Below the pieces are notes generated by a model. That model worked only from the letters and a program-made list of their open reading frames with translations, searched no databases and was not told the origin of the DNA. This document shows, piece after piece, positions 35,988 to 44,016 of a stretch of 64,000 bases of DNA. Made by a program: the position numbers and the translations under genes. Location of the stretch: positions 1 through 64,000 of the forward strand of contig CAZLXM010000007.1 in NCBI GenBank assembly GCA_964563105.1, written 5' to 3'. The first letter of the stretch is position 1. Each line of letters opens with the position of its first letter. Source of the DNA: CAYVTV01 sp964563105. Its GTDB lineage: Bacteria > Bacteroidota > Bacteroidia > Bacteroidales > GCA-2748055.

Positions 35988-36683
35988 ATGTCAGATTATA
36001 AAAATTTAAGTATAAAAGAATGGTCGGCTGAAGACAGGCCCAGGGAAAAATTTTTAAAAAAAGGAGTGAATAGTCTTAGTGATACAGAGTTGCTTGCTAT
36101 TCTTATTGGTTCAGGTACCAGAAATATCTCTGCTGTAGAACTTTCCAAAAAAATATTGTCTTCCGCGGAAAATAATCTTATTCGACTGGGAAAATTTTCC
36201 CTAAGTGAGCTTGAACGAAATAAAGGTATAGGAAGAGTAAGGGCTTTAGTAATCCTTGCTGCACTGGAACTTGGTCGAAGAAGAAATTATGCTGAAGCTC
36301 TTGAAAAAGAAAAAATCACTTCCAGTAAAGAAGTTTTTGATCTGTTTCATCCTCTTTTGGCTGATTTGCCACATGAGGAATTTTGGATCCTTTTATTGAA
36401 CAGGGCAAATGTTATAATTGATAAAAATCGTATTAGTCAGGGAGGACTTAGCGGAACTGTTATAGATATCAGGATAATTCTTAAAAATGCAATTGAAAAA
36501 TTGGCATCCGGATTAATTTTATGTCATAATCACCCTTCGGGGAATATAAAACCGAGTGATTCTGACAGGAAAATAACATTGAGGATGAAAGAGGCAGCAG
36601 GCTTTATGGATATCAGTCTCCTTGATCATATTATTATAGCTGGTAATTCTTATTTTAGTTTTTCTGATGAGGGAATAATTTGA
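35988..36683 (+). CDS. radC: RadC-family JAB/JAMM-domain protein (UPF0758)
   Basis: This 231-residue protein is of standard length. The N-terminal region (SLSDTELLAILIGSGT) and a helix-hairpin-helix-like segment (ERNKGIGRVRALVILAALEL) precede the JAMM metalloprotease-like motif LCHNHPSGNIKPSDSD (about 176-191), with the catalytic-type Glu earlier (HEEFW). RadC proteins are widespread; the old link to DNA repair is doubtful and their function is unclear. Its placement as a single gene between catabolic clusters says little. A GAAGG sequence about 6 bases before the ATG could act as a ribosome-binding site. Confidence 0.92.
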   Translation: MSDYKNLSIKEWSAEDRPREKFLKKGVNSLSDTELLAILIGSGTRNISAVELSKKILSSAENNLIRLGKFSLSELERNKGIGRVRALVILAALELGRRRNYAEALEKEKITSSKEVFDLFHPLLADLPHEEFWILLLNRANVIIDKNRISQGGLSGTVIDIRIILKNAIEKLASGLILCHNHPSGNIKPSDSDRKITLRMKEAAGFMDISLLDHIIIAGNSYFSFSDEGII

Positions 36684-36700
36684 AAAATATCAAATCTTTT

Positions 36701-37870
36701 TTAATATTTCCCATAATCCATAAGTGTTTCCCACATAGCCCAAAAGTTGGCGGGTGGAATATCTTCCTGTATGTTATGAACTGTTGCAAAAACAAAACCT
36801 CCTCCGGGGGCCATGATATCCATAATTCTCTTAACCTCATCTTTAACCTCATCAGGCTTACCGGTTTTTAAAGTTTCCTGAGTATTAACCCCGCCGCCCC
36901 AAAATACAATATCTTTGCCAAAATCTTTTTTCAGTTCTTTCAGTTTCATATTATTCGCTGTAAACTGAACAGGATTATAAATATCCATTCCGGCTTCAAT
37001 AAGATCAGGAATTAGCTCACGTATTGCCCCGCAGGAATGCATAAAGATTTTGACGTCCGGTAATTTATTTTTAATATGTGACCATAACTGTTTGAAACGG
37101 GAGATTACAGTTTTTCTTAAGAAATCCGGTTCCAGCAGAGTTGATGTTTGTGTTCCCAGGTCATCACATTCTGCGGCCACACTTAACCTTTTTTGCAAAT
37201 TATTTTTGATAAGCCACTCAATCATAAGGTCCCAGTATTGAATTTTATAATCAAGCACCACATCAAGAAGCTTTTCCACACCTGCAGGATTAATGATCGT
37301 GTCAATAAACCAGTTTTCGTATCCTCTGATCCTTAAAGAAGTTTCAATCAGGCCCGCACAATTTCTGTCGGCCAATACTCCATAATCAGAAATAAATTGT
37401 TTTTGTTTATTAAGATCGTTTATAATAATATCTGCATGGACCTGAATATTAGGTATCAGGTAATTTTTAAGTCCTTCCTCAATAGAAGAACAGGATTCCA
37501 AGGGATAAGTGTATTGATTGTAATAAAAATCTTTTGTTTCATCCATTTTCCAAAGACAGGACCATATATCAGTAATTTCCAGCACATTGCCATTACGTAT
37601 TAATGTTTGTTCAAAATCTGGTATTCTGCGTGAGCCTATACGTCGAATATCCGAATTTAAATTTTTTAATGTTCTTTCTACAGGGGTGACAATTTGTTGT
37701 ATAGGGTCAATTTCTTTTTTATCATATTCTGTTGGCCAGCCTTTGAATTCCATAGCATTGATAAAAGCTTTTTTACTTATGCCTGTTACAGTAGTTCCTG
37801 CGAGGTCATAAGGTATTCTGTCGGGTTCGCTATGGTTTAGAGCTGTGTTTAAACGTTCAAAGGGTTTCAT
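36701..37870 (-). CDS. Uroporphyrinogen decarboxylase-family protein (methyltransferase-like)
   Basis: This 389-residue protein is a URO-D-fold member: it opens with the family motif MKPFERLNTALNHSEPDRIP and has the metal-type HSCGAIRELIPDLIEAGMD motif near residues 275-295, as in corrinoid-dependent methyltransferases (MtaA/CmuA type), followed by WGGGVNTQETL and the C-terminal GGGFVFATVHNIQEDIP. It is not the haem enzyme HemE, which lacks the His-x-Cys motif and has other conserved blocks. It is the last gene of a three-gene minus-strand operon (Gfo oxidoreductase, MFS transporter), so a role in sugar or methylated-compound catabolism is inferred. Substrate and cofactor are unknown. Confidence 0.82.
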   Translation of the reverse strand: MKPFERLNTALNHSEPDRIPYDLAGTTVTGISKKAFINAMEFKGWPTEYDKKEIDPIQQIVTPVERTLKNLNSDIRRIGSRRIPDFEQTLIRNGNVLEITDIWSCLWKMDETKDFYYNQYTYPLESCSSIEEGLKNYLIPNIQVHADIIINDLNKQKQFISDYGVLADRNCAGLIETSLRIRGYENWFIDTIINPAGVEKLLDVVLDYKIQYWDLMIEWLIKNNLQKRLSVAAECDDLGTQTSTLLEPDFLRKTVISRFKQLWSHIKNKLPDVKIFMHSCGAIRELIPDLIEAGMDIYNPVQFTANNMKLKELKKDFGKDIVFWGGGVNTQETLKTGKPDEVKDEVKRIMDIMAPGGGFVFATVHNIQEDIPPANFWAMWETLMDYGKY

Positions 37871-37876
37871 ATTTAA

Positions 37877-39148
37877 TTACATTTCTAAAGGTTTAATATT
37901 TGGTATCAAAAGATGCAATATTCCCAGAGCTATTAAATATCCGATAGCAGCAATAAAAAAAGGAATAATATAGCCGTCCATTCCCAATTTATGTAAGTTA
38001 CTTCCTACCAGCTGGGCAATAACAATTCCTCCAACAGCTCCGGAGAAACCCGCAATTCCTGTAACAGAAGCTGTAGCCTTTCGTGGAAAAATGTCCGACA
38101 TAAGGCTGAAAATATTTGCCGACCAACCACAATGGCCTCCTGCTGCCAGGGCGATCAAAAAAACCGAAAGCCACATATTATTTATATGGGGAACCAGCAT
38201 AACCGGTAATGTGAAAAGTACACAGATAAAAAATCCGGTTTTACGTCCCTTATTAAGTGACCAGCCCGATTTTAAAAATTTTGATGTCAACCATCCCAGA
38301 AAAATTCCACCCATCCATGAGATCAGATAAATTGTAAAGAAAGGAATTCCTATTTCCTGTAAATTTAATCCATATTTCCCGTTTAAAAATTTTGCGCCCC
38401 AAAAGAGATAAAACCACCAAATAGGATCAGTAACAAATTTCCCAACGCATATACCCCATATTTCCCGGGTTCTTAAAACAGTAATCCATTTTATCGTATT
38501 TTCCGATTTTTCTTTCTCGTCGCTATTAATAAACTCAAACTCTTCTTTTGAAACCCAACGGTGTTTGTCGGGTTTTTTGTATAAAATCAGCCATGTAAGG
38601 ATCCATATAATGCTGATTGGTAAGGTCCATAAAAAGGCTGCCTGCCATTTATTATTAAATGCTGATACAATAATTGGTATAATAAGAGGGGACAATAGTG
38701 TTCCCACATTAGAACCTCCATTAAAAAGGCTGATAGCAAATGCCCTTTCTTTTTTAGGAAACCATTCTGCCAGGACTTTATTTGCCACCGGAAAGTTTCC
38801 CGATTGCCCTACTGACAGTCCAATACGTGCCAATGCAAAACCTGTCCAGCTTTTAGCAATGGCAGTTGAAGCTTGTGCAAATACCCATAGGCCTACTGCG
38901 ATGGCATAACCGGATTTTGCGCCAATTTTATCTACAAAAGCTCCCATGATTAGAAAGCATATAGCATATCCAATCATAAAGGCAGTATTTATATTACCAT
39001 ATTGTTTTTCAGTCCACCCTATTTCATCCTGAAGAAAAGGGGCCATAATACCAAGGGCTGAGCGATCAAGATAAAGGAGTACAGTAGCAAAGAAAAGAAA
39101 CAATAAGATTATCCACCTTATATTCATACTTCTTTTAAAGGGATTCAT
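37877..39148 (-). CDS. MFS transporter, hexuronate (ExuT/ACS) type
   Basis: This 423-residue protein has twelve predicted membrane segments. The first segment has LLYLDRSALGIMAPFLQDEIGW, the anion:cation-symporter-type opening, and GAFVDKIGAKSG is the MFS loop signature. KVLAEWFPKKERAFAISLFNGGSN is typical of the ACS family that imports hexuronates and related sugar acids. It lies 6 bases before the URO-D gene and 16 after the Gfo gene, so it belongs to one operon. Uptake of a uronate produced by the extracellular lyases is an attractive but unproved link. Confidence 0.87.
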   Translation of the reverse strand: MNPFKRSMNIRWIILLFLFFATVLLYLDRSALGIMAPFLQDEIGWTEKQYGNINTAFMIGYAICFLIMGAFVDKIGAKSGYAIAVGLWVFAQASTAIAKSWTGFALARIGLSVGQSGNFPVANKVLAEWFPKKERAFAISLFNGGSNVGTLLSPLIIPIIVSAFNNKWQAAFLWTLPISIIWILTWLILYKKPDKHRWVSKEEFEFINSDEKEKSENTIKWITVLRTREIWGICVGKFVTDPIWWFYLFWGAKFLNGKYGLNLQEIGIPFFTIYLISWMGGIFLGWLTSKFLKSGWSLNKGRKTGFFICVLFTLPVMLVPHINNMWLSVFLIALAAGGHCGWSANIFSLMSDIFPRKATASVTGIAGFSGAVGGIVIAQLVGSNLHKLGMDGYIIPFFIAAIGYLIALGILHLLIPNIKPLEM

Positions 39149-39164
39149 ACCTTAATGCTAAAAT

Positions 39165-40535
39165 TTATACCTTATCCGGAACAATAAAAGGTTTTCTATA
39201 CTGTCTTGTTAACATAACATCAGCATCCGGGGCATTAATGAATTTCATTGTTACAGGGTCAAACTCAAGGCTCCTTCCCAGACGATAAGCAATATTTCCA
39301 AGGTGTATTAAGGCACAGGAATAAAATCCCTCGCGTATATCTCCATTGGCGAGTTTCTGGTCGTTCGCCCTGACAGCATCAATAAAAGCTTGATAATGAT
39401 TGCCCTCGCCACTTCCTCTTTCTCCTTCTGTCCGTTCTTTTCCATTATAAACCTGCCATTCCTTTACATTTTTAGTCATGAATCCTTTTGATCCGTAAAA
39501 AAGATTACCTACAGTATTATCTGAACTGACCATATAAGCATTTGCCTCAGGAGTATCACCCTTAATTCCCTCTCTGTTTGTGATCCAATGACGGACTTCA
39601 AACTGAAGTATTTTTTTCTTATCTCCTTCTCCCTGTGGATTAGGAAATTCGAACACCGCAATCATTGTATTTGGGGTATTCTGATCATCGTCAAACATAA
39701 AATGACCGCCTATTGCACTAATTTTTGTTGGCAGTGTAACGTTTAATCCCCATCGGGCGATATCCATTTCATGAACTCCCTGGTTACCCATATCTCCATT
39801 TCCGTAGTCCCAGTTCCAATGCCAATTATAATGAAATCTGTTTTTCGAGAATGGCTTTTTAGCTGCAGGCCCTGTCCAGAGATCATAGTCAACTCCTTCG
39901 GGTACAGCTTCATCTGGTGTTTTTCCAATAGTATCCCGCCATTTATAACATAGTCCTTTAGCCATATATACTTCACCAAGTTTGCCGCTATGCAGAAAGT
40001 CTGCCATACTTTGTGCACAGGGATTGCTTCTTTGTTCTGCACCATCCTGAACAATAAGTTTATATTTTTCAGCAGCTTCAACAAGTTTTTGACCTTCAAA
40101 AAAATTGTGGCAACAAGGTTTTTCTACAGAAACATGTTTACCGGCCTGTAAAGCCCATATAGAAGCAAGTGTATGCCAATGATTCGGAGTTACAATAGAA
40201 ACTGCATCAACATCCTTATCTTCATACAGTTTCCTTAAATCAATATAAGTTCTGGGTTTTGGCAAACCTTTCCTTGTAAAAAATTTTTCTATCCTTTCAG
40301 CAAACAAGTTACTGTCAACATCACATAAAGCAATGACATTACCATTTTTTGCATTCTGATAGGATGAAATATGTGATTGTCCCATTCCATGGATCCCTAT
40401 TACAGCGATATTAACCCGTTCATTGGATCCAATGATCTGCCCATAGGATCTGGCATTGAATCCCATTGCTCCAATGGTGATCCCGGCACTTCCTCTGGTA
40501 ACTGTTTTTACAAATTCTCTTCTGGATTTTTTCAT
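39165..40535 (-). CDS. Exported Gfo/Idh/MocA-family oxidoreductase
   Basis: This 456-residue protein has a twin-arginine-type leader (KKSRREFVKTVTRGSAG). The Rossmann motif is NIAVIGIHGMGQSHISSY, in which the usual GxGxxG is altered to GIHGMG. TPNHWHTLASIWALQAGKHV then VEKPCCHN gives the EKP core, and NWHWNWDYGNGDMGNQGVHE followed by MDIARW is characteristic of the exported Bacteroidota/Planctomycetota subgroup. It leads the operon with the hexuronate-type MFS transporter and the URO-D protein. Exported members bind their cofactor before translocation; the sugar substrate is not known. Confidence 0.88.
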   Translation of the reverse strand: MKKSRREFVKTVTRGSAGITIGAMGFNARSYGQIIGSNERVNIAVIGIHGMGQSHISSYQNAKNGNVIALCDVDSNLFAERIEKFFTRKGLPKPRTYIDLRKLYEDKDVDAVSIVTPNHWHTLASIWALQAGKHVSVEKPCCHNFFEGQKLVEAAEKYKLIVQDGAEQRSNPCAQSMADFLHSGKLGEVYMAKGLCYKWRDTIGKTPDEAVPEGVDYDLWTGPAAKKPFSKNRFHYNWHWNWDYGNGDMGNQGVHEMDIARWGLNVTLPTKISAIGGHFMFDDDQNTPNTMIAVFEFPNPQGEGDKKKILQFEVRHWITNREGIKGDTPEANAYMVSSDNTVGNLFYGSKGFMTKNVKEWQVYNGKERTEGERGSGEGNHYQAFIDAVRANDQKLANGDIREGFYSCALIHLGNIAYRLGRSLEFDPVTMKFINAPDADVMLTRQYRKPFIVPDKV

Positions 40536-40591
40536 AGTTTATAATTTTTGTTAGAACTTTTATTAGAATGTTTTAGTCATTTCTTTTTAAA

Positions 40592-40631
40592 CTTAATTCT
40601 GCTATAATATTCTTAATTCTGCTATAATATT
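40592..40631. repeat. Perfect 2 x 20-bp tandem repeat
   Basis: The unit CTTAATTCTGCTATAATATT is present twice without gap or mismatch (40592-40611 and 40612-40631), in the leader region of the minus-strand Gfo-MFS-URO-D operon. It could be a recent slippage duplication or a doubled regulator site. There are no further copies nearby. Confidence 0.9.
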
Positions 40632-40795
40632 CAAATGATTTTGACAAAAAGGGCCCATTTAAAAGTTGACAGGCTGTCTAAGTTATTTATGGTCATTTAA
40701 AATATTTAATATTTGTGATAGTCTAAAAATATAAAAAAGCAGCAAATATTTATAGTACTTTTTCGAAAATTTAGAATTTGATTATTCCTGATCTT

Positions 40796-41353
40796 TCATT
40801 TTGTTTTTATGGTATAACTATTGGAAGAAAGTATTAATTTTTTGACTGCATTTTTGTCTTTACAATCTGTCAATAATTGTGTTATGCTTTTATTTAATAC
40901 AGGGTGGATAAAATCAGCGGCTATTTCTTTGAGAGGAATAAGTACAAACTTACGGAAATGTAATAAAGGATGAGGAATAATAAGACCATTAATATCTATA
41001 ATACGGTTTTCAAAAAATAAAATATCTATATCCAAAATCCTGTCATTATATTGATACTGATCCCTGATTTTTCCTGTCTCATTTTCAATTTCCCTGATCT
41101 TTGACATCAGATCCAAAGGCGATAAACAGGATTTGATTTGAAGGGCCTGATTATAAAAATAAGTATTGGTTTTAAAGCCCCAGGGTTCTGTTTCATAGAT
41201 ATGCGAATAAAATATAATATCTCCTAATCTCTCTGATATTTTTATTTGTGCATATTTTAAATTTTGTAAACGATCTCCAATATTAGTTCCGGTAAGCAGA
41301 AAGACATTGGCAGGAATATTATTGCCATTAACTATAACTTGCGGATTAGACAT
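40796..41353 (-). CDS. folK: 2-amino-4-hydroxy-6-hydroxymethyldihydropteridine pyrophosphokinase (HPPK)
   Basis: This 185-residue protein has the HPPK hallmarks: LLTGTNIGDRLQNL at the start, SHIYETEPWGF (pterin-binding loop with Trp), YFYNQALQIK and RDQYQYNDRILDIDILFF, which carries the two Mg-binding Asp residues and the catalytic Arg. It transfers pyrophosphate from ATP to the pterin in folate synthesis, in the cytosol. The first 15 residues before VFLLTGTN are longer than usual, so an internal start is possible. The gene stands alone, separated by over 250 bases from the sugar operon. Confidence 0.93.
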   Translation of the reverse strand: MSNPQVIVNGNNIPANVFLLTGTNIGDRLQNLKYAQIKISERLGDIIFYSHIYETEPWGFKTNTYFYNQALQIKSCLSPLDLMSKIREIENETGKIRDQYQYNDRILDIDILFFENRIIDINGLIIPHPLLHFRKFVLIPLKEIAADFIHPVLNKSITQLLTDCKDKNAVKKLILSSNSYTIKTK

Positions 41354-41718
41354 ATTTTTTATTTGGTTTGATTTTTTATTGAATTTCCTGTTTTATTCGA
41401 TATTTAAATAATCAGGTTTAATTTGGACTTATACTGTTTTATAATAAAATGAATTTAATAACATGATTTTGTAGTTCCTCATTTCTTTGATCACTGATAT
41501 TATTTATATAACAATTATAGCAAGTATAATTTTTAAATGTTCAAAATTACTTTTTTTTTGATGTATGTTATTAGATATATTTTGCGATTTCTGCTTCATT
41601 TTTCTGTTCAGCCTAAAATTCATAACTTCTATTTGCATTAAAAATTTGCGCTTCTCCGATTTGATCATTAACCAGATTAAAATAATTTTGTAGCCTTATA
41701 ATAAAGAAAAAAGAAAGT
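41354..41718. other. Intergenic region between folK and the SMR exporter gene
   Basis: This 365-base region holds the exporter promoter (41660-41690). No guanidine riboswitch-like structure was seen, and the predicted leader of about 20 bases is too short for one. The rest shows no coding or RNA signal. Confidence 0.45.
41660..41690 (+). promoter_or_regulatory. Consensus Bacteroidota promoter of the SMR exporter gene
   Basis: TTTG at 41660-41663, a spacer of 19, and TAATTTTG at 41683-41690 match the -33/-7 consensus fully. Start of transcription is expected near 41697, giving a leader of about 20 bases. Confidence 0.75.
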
Positions 41719-42045
41719 ATGAGCTGGATCATAATAATTATTGCAGGCTTATTTGAAGTTGCGTTTGCTTTTTGTTTAGGGAAGGCTAAACTTACTACAG
41801 GGTATGAAATGTATTTATGGTATACAGGATTTATTATTACCCTGAGTATAAGTATGGCTCTTTTAATTAAGGCCACCCAAACCTTACCTATAGGTACCGC
41901 CTATGCTGTATGGACAGGAATTGGCGCAGCCGGCACGGTATTAACAGGTATTTTTGTTTTTAAAGAGCCGGCAAGTTTTTCACGGATAATTTTACTTACA
42001 ACTTTGATATTTTCTATAATAGGGCTAAAAATAGTGTCAGATTAA
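41719..42045 (+). CDS. gdx: Small multidrug resistance family exporter, Gdx/SugE (guanidinium) type
   Basis: This 108-residue protein has four membrane helices. The central Glu13 in MSWIIIIIAGLFEVAFA is the proton/substrate-binding acid, and the third-helix motif LPIGTAYAVWTGIGAAGTVLT is the SugE/Gdx form rather than the EmrE form. Proteins of this type export guanidinium in exchange for protons. Upstream is a full-consensus promoter and no guanidine riboswitch. It is a single gene. The subtype call rests on the strong similarity to E. coli SugE that I remember; some quaternary-ammonium transport cannot be excluded. Confidence 0.88.
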   Translation: MSWIIIIIAGLFEVAFAFCLGKAKLTTGYEMYLWYTGFIITLSISMALLIKATQTLPIGTAYAVWTGIGAAGTVLTGIFVFKEPASFSRIILLTTLIFSIIGLKIVSD

Positions 42046-42224
42046 AATTAAAAGAATTGTTTTTAATAAAAAGTAAAATTACAGATACGCTATTATAATA
42101 AATTATACTAATAAATGCCGTGTATGCTTAAGATATGGTTACTCCGGGAAATTATAAGGAATGGTATTAAAATATCTTTTTAATTGAAAATTGCAGAGCG
42201 CTGAAAATTTAATTTCCACACAAG

Positions 42225-42311
42225 CGGTGAGGGAGGGATTCGAACCCTCGGTACCCTTGCAGGTACGACAGTTTAGCAAACTGTTGGTTTAAGCCACTCA
42301 CCCACCTCACC
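42225..42311 (-). tRNA. tRNA-Ser(GCU)
   Basis: Read on the minus strand, this 87-base sequence folds with a 7-bp acceptor stem (GGTGAGG/CCTCACC), a D-arm, an anticodon stem CAGTT/AACTG enclosing the loop TTGCTAA (anticodon GCU, decoding AGC/AGU), a long variable arm (GTACC...GGTAC) typical of class II serine tRNA, and a T-arm with GGTTCGAATCC. The discriminator base is G, as needed by seryl-tRNA synthetase. CCA is not encoded. Confidence 0.96.
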
Positions 42312-42378
42312 AAAATAAAATTCTTTAAATGTGAAAATTAATTCTAACAGAAAGTATCAATTTAATTTTCTTGTACGG

Positions 42379-42409
42379 CAAAAATAAAGAAATGAAATGT
42401 ACTTGCAAA
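42379..42409 (-). promoter_or_regulatory. Consensus promoter of the tRNA-Ser gene
   Basis: On the minus strand, TTTG (42406-42409), a spacer of 19, and TATTTTTG (42379-42386) match the Bacteroidota consensus exactly. Transcription would begin near 42372, about 60 bases before the tRNA 5' end, in the gap after the hypothetical gene. Confidence 0.75.
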
Positions 42410-42442
42410 ATTTTAAAAAAATTAAAAATTATTTTAGAAGGA

Positions 42443-42895
42443 TTATTTCGAAATATATGACATTATTCCAATAGCTTCTCCTTGTTTTCCATTCTTAAAG
42501 TTTATCAGAATGTTATATATACCGGATTTTTGACAGGAGAAATTAATTGATCTATATTCTTTACCGGTATCCGGATAATAAGTACTTGCCAATAAGGTAG
42601 TTTCATCATATAGCCGAAGTACAGCTTCTCCTTCTGATTTTTCCATATTACAGATAGAAAATCTGTAGGTTACATTTTTACGTAAAACGAGGGCAGTTTT
42701 GAATACTGCCGGACGTTCGTCTGGCTTGGTAGCATTTAGTTTAATTACAAAATCCTTTAGATAAATTGCATCAGGACCTGCACTCATAGCACATTGTTGT
42801 ATACTTTTTTGAATATCCTGACTAATTAATGATACAGGAAGAAAAATACTGGCTGATAAAACTAAGAATATGAAATATATGAATTTTTTTTTCAC
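42443..42895 (-). CDS. Secreted hypothetical protein, 150 residues
   Basis: I do not recognise a named family. A signal peptide (about 1-26, ending VSLISQ) precedes a mature beta-rich domain with three cysteines (Cys35, and later in SICNMEK and NFSCQKSG), two of which may pair. The pattern GEAVLRLYDETTLLASTYYP followed by SGIYNILINF resembles a small beta-sandwich that binds ligand or protein. It lies downstream of the signalling/ABC operon on the same strand but separated by 196 bases, with a possible promoter of its own in between. Confidence 0.7.
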   Translation of the reverse strand: MKKKFIYFIFLVLSASIFLPVSLISQDIQKSIQQCAMSAGPDAIYLKDFVIKLNATKPDERPAVFKTALVLRKNVTYRFSICNMEKSEGEAVLRLYDETTLLASTYYPDTGKEYRSINFSCQKSGIYNILINFKNGKQGEAIGIMSYISK

Positions 42896-43036
42896 ACGAA
42901 TAAAATTTAGTTATTTGGTGTTAATTAATCTGTATTGACGGAATTTTTAAATTAATTTTTTTTAAGGAATGTGATCATTTTTAGTTTAAAGTTCAGCTAC
43001 ACTTTTTGATACACTATTTTTAATTTAGTATTTGTA

Positions 43037-43070
43037 CAAAAATAATTTAAATAAGTTGTTGTAGTTCAAA
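43037..43070 (-). promoter_or_regulatory. Possible promoter for the 150-residue secreted protein
   Basis: On the minus strand, TTTG (43067-43070) and TATTTTTG (43037-43044) match both boxes, but the spacer is 22, slightly long. The predicted start near 43030 leaves a 135-base leader. Confidence 0.35.
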
Positions 43071-43091
43071 ATTATATAAGATTTTTAAATA

Positions 43092-43991
43092 TCAAATGGT
43101 AATCAGTTCATTTCTAATTTTAATAATTTTATGAATAATGTTATCTAAAACTTCATCTGAAACATCAACAATACTATTTTCCTGTTGAACTATCATTAAC
43201 ATACCATCCTGTTCCACGGCTTTTGGCTCATTAATTTCAAAAGAAATTTTAACATTATCAAATTCATTTTTAATTTCTTCAAATTGTTTGATAAGATTTA
43301 CAAATTGTTCATCATTTTGATAGTTGCGAAGTATGAGAAGCAGATTATTTAGCACGGTTTTCTGCTCACCTATATATTCTTTTAATAGTTCATCACGTGT
43401 TTCCTTAACGACCTCTGACGCGAGATACATTCCTTCAATCCATACACCGCTTATCATTAATGCGCTTAAATTACTTCTGTCAGTGAGCCGGAGATGATCA
43501 TCCATCCTGTTAAAACTATTAACGGAAAGAAATATCAAAGAATCAATGCCTGAATTTCCTGTAGCAAGTCTTTTTAGTGTCGTAAAATCAAAAAAACGGC
43601 TTACTTTTAAGCCATCAGCCAGTTTATTTATAGCTGTAAGATAACTGATTGATGATCCGGTTTTTTCATTTACATTCAGATAACCGAGATCGGCACCTAA
43701 AATACCTAGTTTTAGGGCCATTGTAAAGCTGGTTGAGTAAGAGTCTTCTACATTTATCTTAGATAAATAATTCGGAGAAAAAGGGAATCCGAGATCTTTT
43801 ATGAGTGCTGCCATCTCTATGGGGGAAGAGATATTTTGAGTTATTTCTTCCATTGCCTGTGCTGATATTTTCAAATCTCCTTTGTTCATTTCTGAACCCG
43901 GAACAGTAAGGTCTTCCCGAAGGCGGTTTTTACAGGAAGAAAATACCGATATAGCAAATATAAAGATTAAAAGCTTCTGTAACATATGCAT
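43092..43991 (-). CDS. Conserved lipoprotein of unknown function at end of signalling operon
   Basis: This 299-residue lipoprotein has lipobox FSSC (lipid cysteine 20). The mature part is almost wholly helical (IKDLGFPFSPNYLSKI, SYSTSFTMALKLGILGADLG, LISYLTAINKLADGLKVSRFF-like segments) and Asp/Glu-rich at its end. I recognise it only as a type of conserved Bacteroidota helical lipoprotein. It starts 25 bases after the ABC transporter gene, so it is likely a periplasm- or surface-facing partner or reporter of that transporter. Confidence 0.75.
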   Translation of the reverse strand: MHMLQKLLIFIFAISVFSSCKNRLREDLTVPGSEMNKGDLKISAQAMEEITQNISSPIEMAALIKDLGFPFSPNYLSKINVEDSYSTSFTMALKLGILGADLGYLNVNEKTGSSISYLTAINKLADGLKVSRFFDFTTLKRLATGNSGIDSLIFLSVNSFNRMDDHLRLTDRSNLSALMISGVWIEGMYLASEVVKETRDELLKEYIGEQKTVLNNLLLILRNYQNDEQFVNLIKQFEEIKNEFDNVKISFEINEPKAVEQDGMLMIVQQENSIVDVSDEVLDNIIHKIIKIRNELITI

Positions 43992-44016
43992 AATAATTAT
44001 TATATAAAAAACATAA

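Noticed and set aside
36701..37870. HemE (haem biosynthesis) for the URO-D protein
   Set aside because: The HSCG motif and its operon partners fit the methyltransferase-like branch, and no haem genes are nearby.
41354..41718. Guanidine riboswitch ahead of the Gdx-type exporter
   Set aside because: No matching hairpin motifs were found, and the consensus promoter leaves a leader of only about 20 bases.
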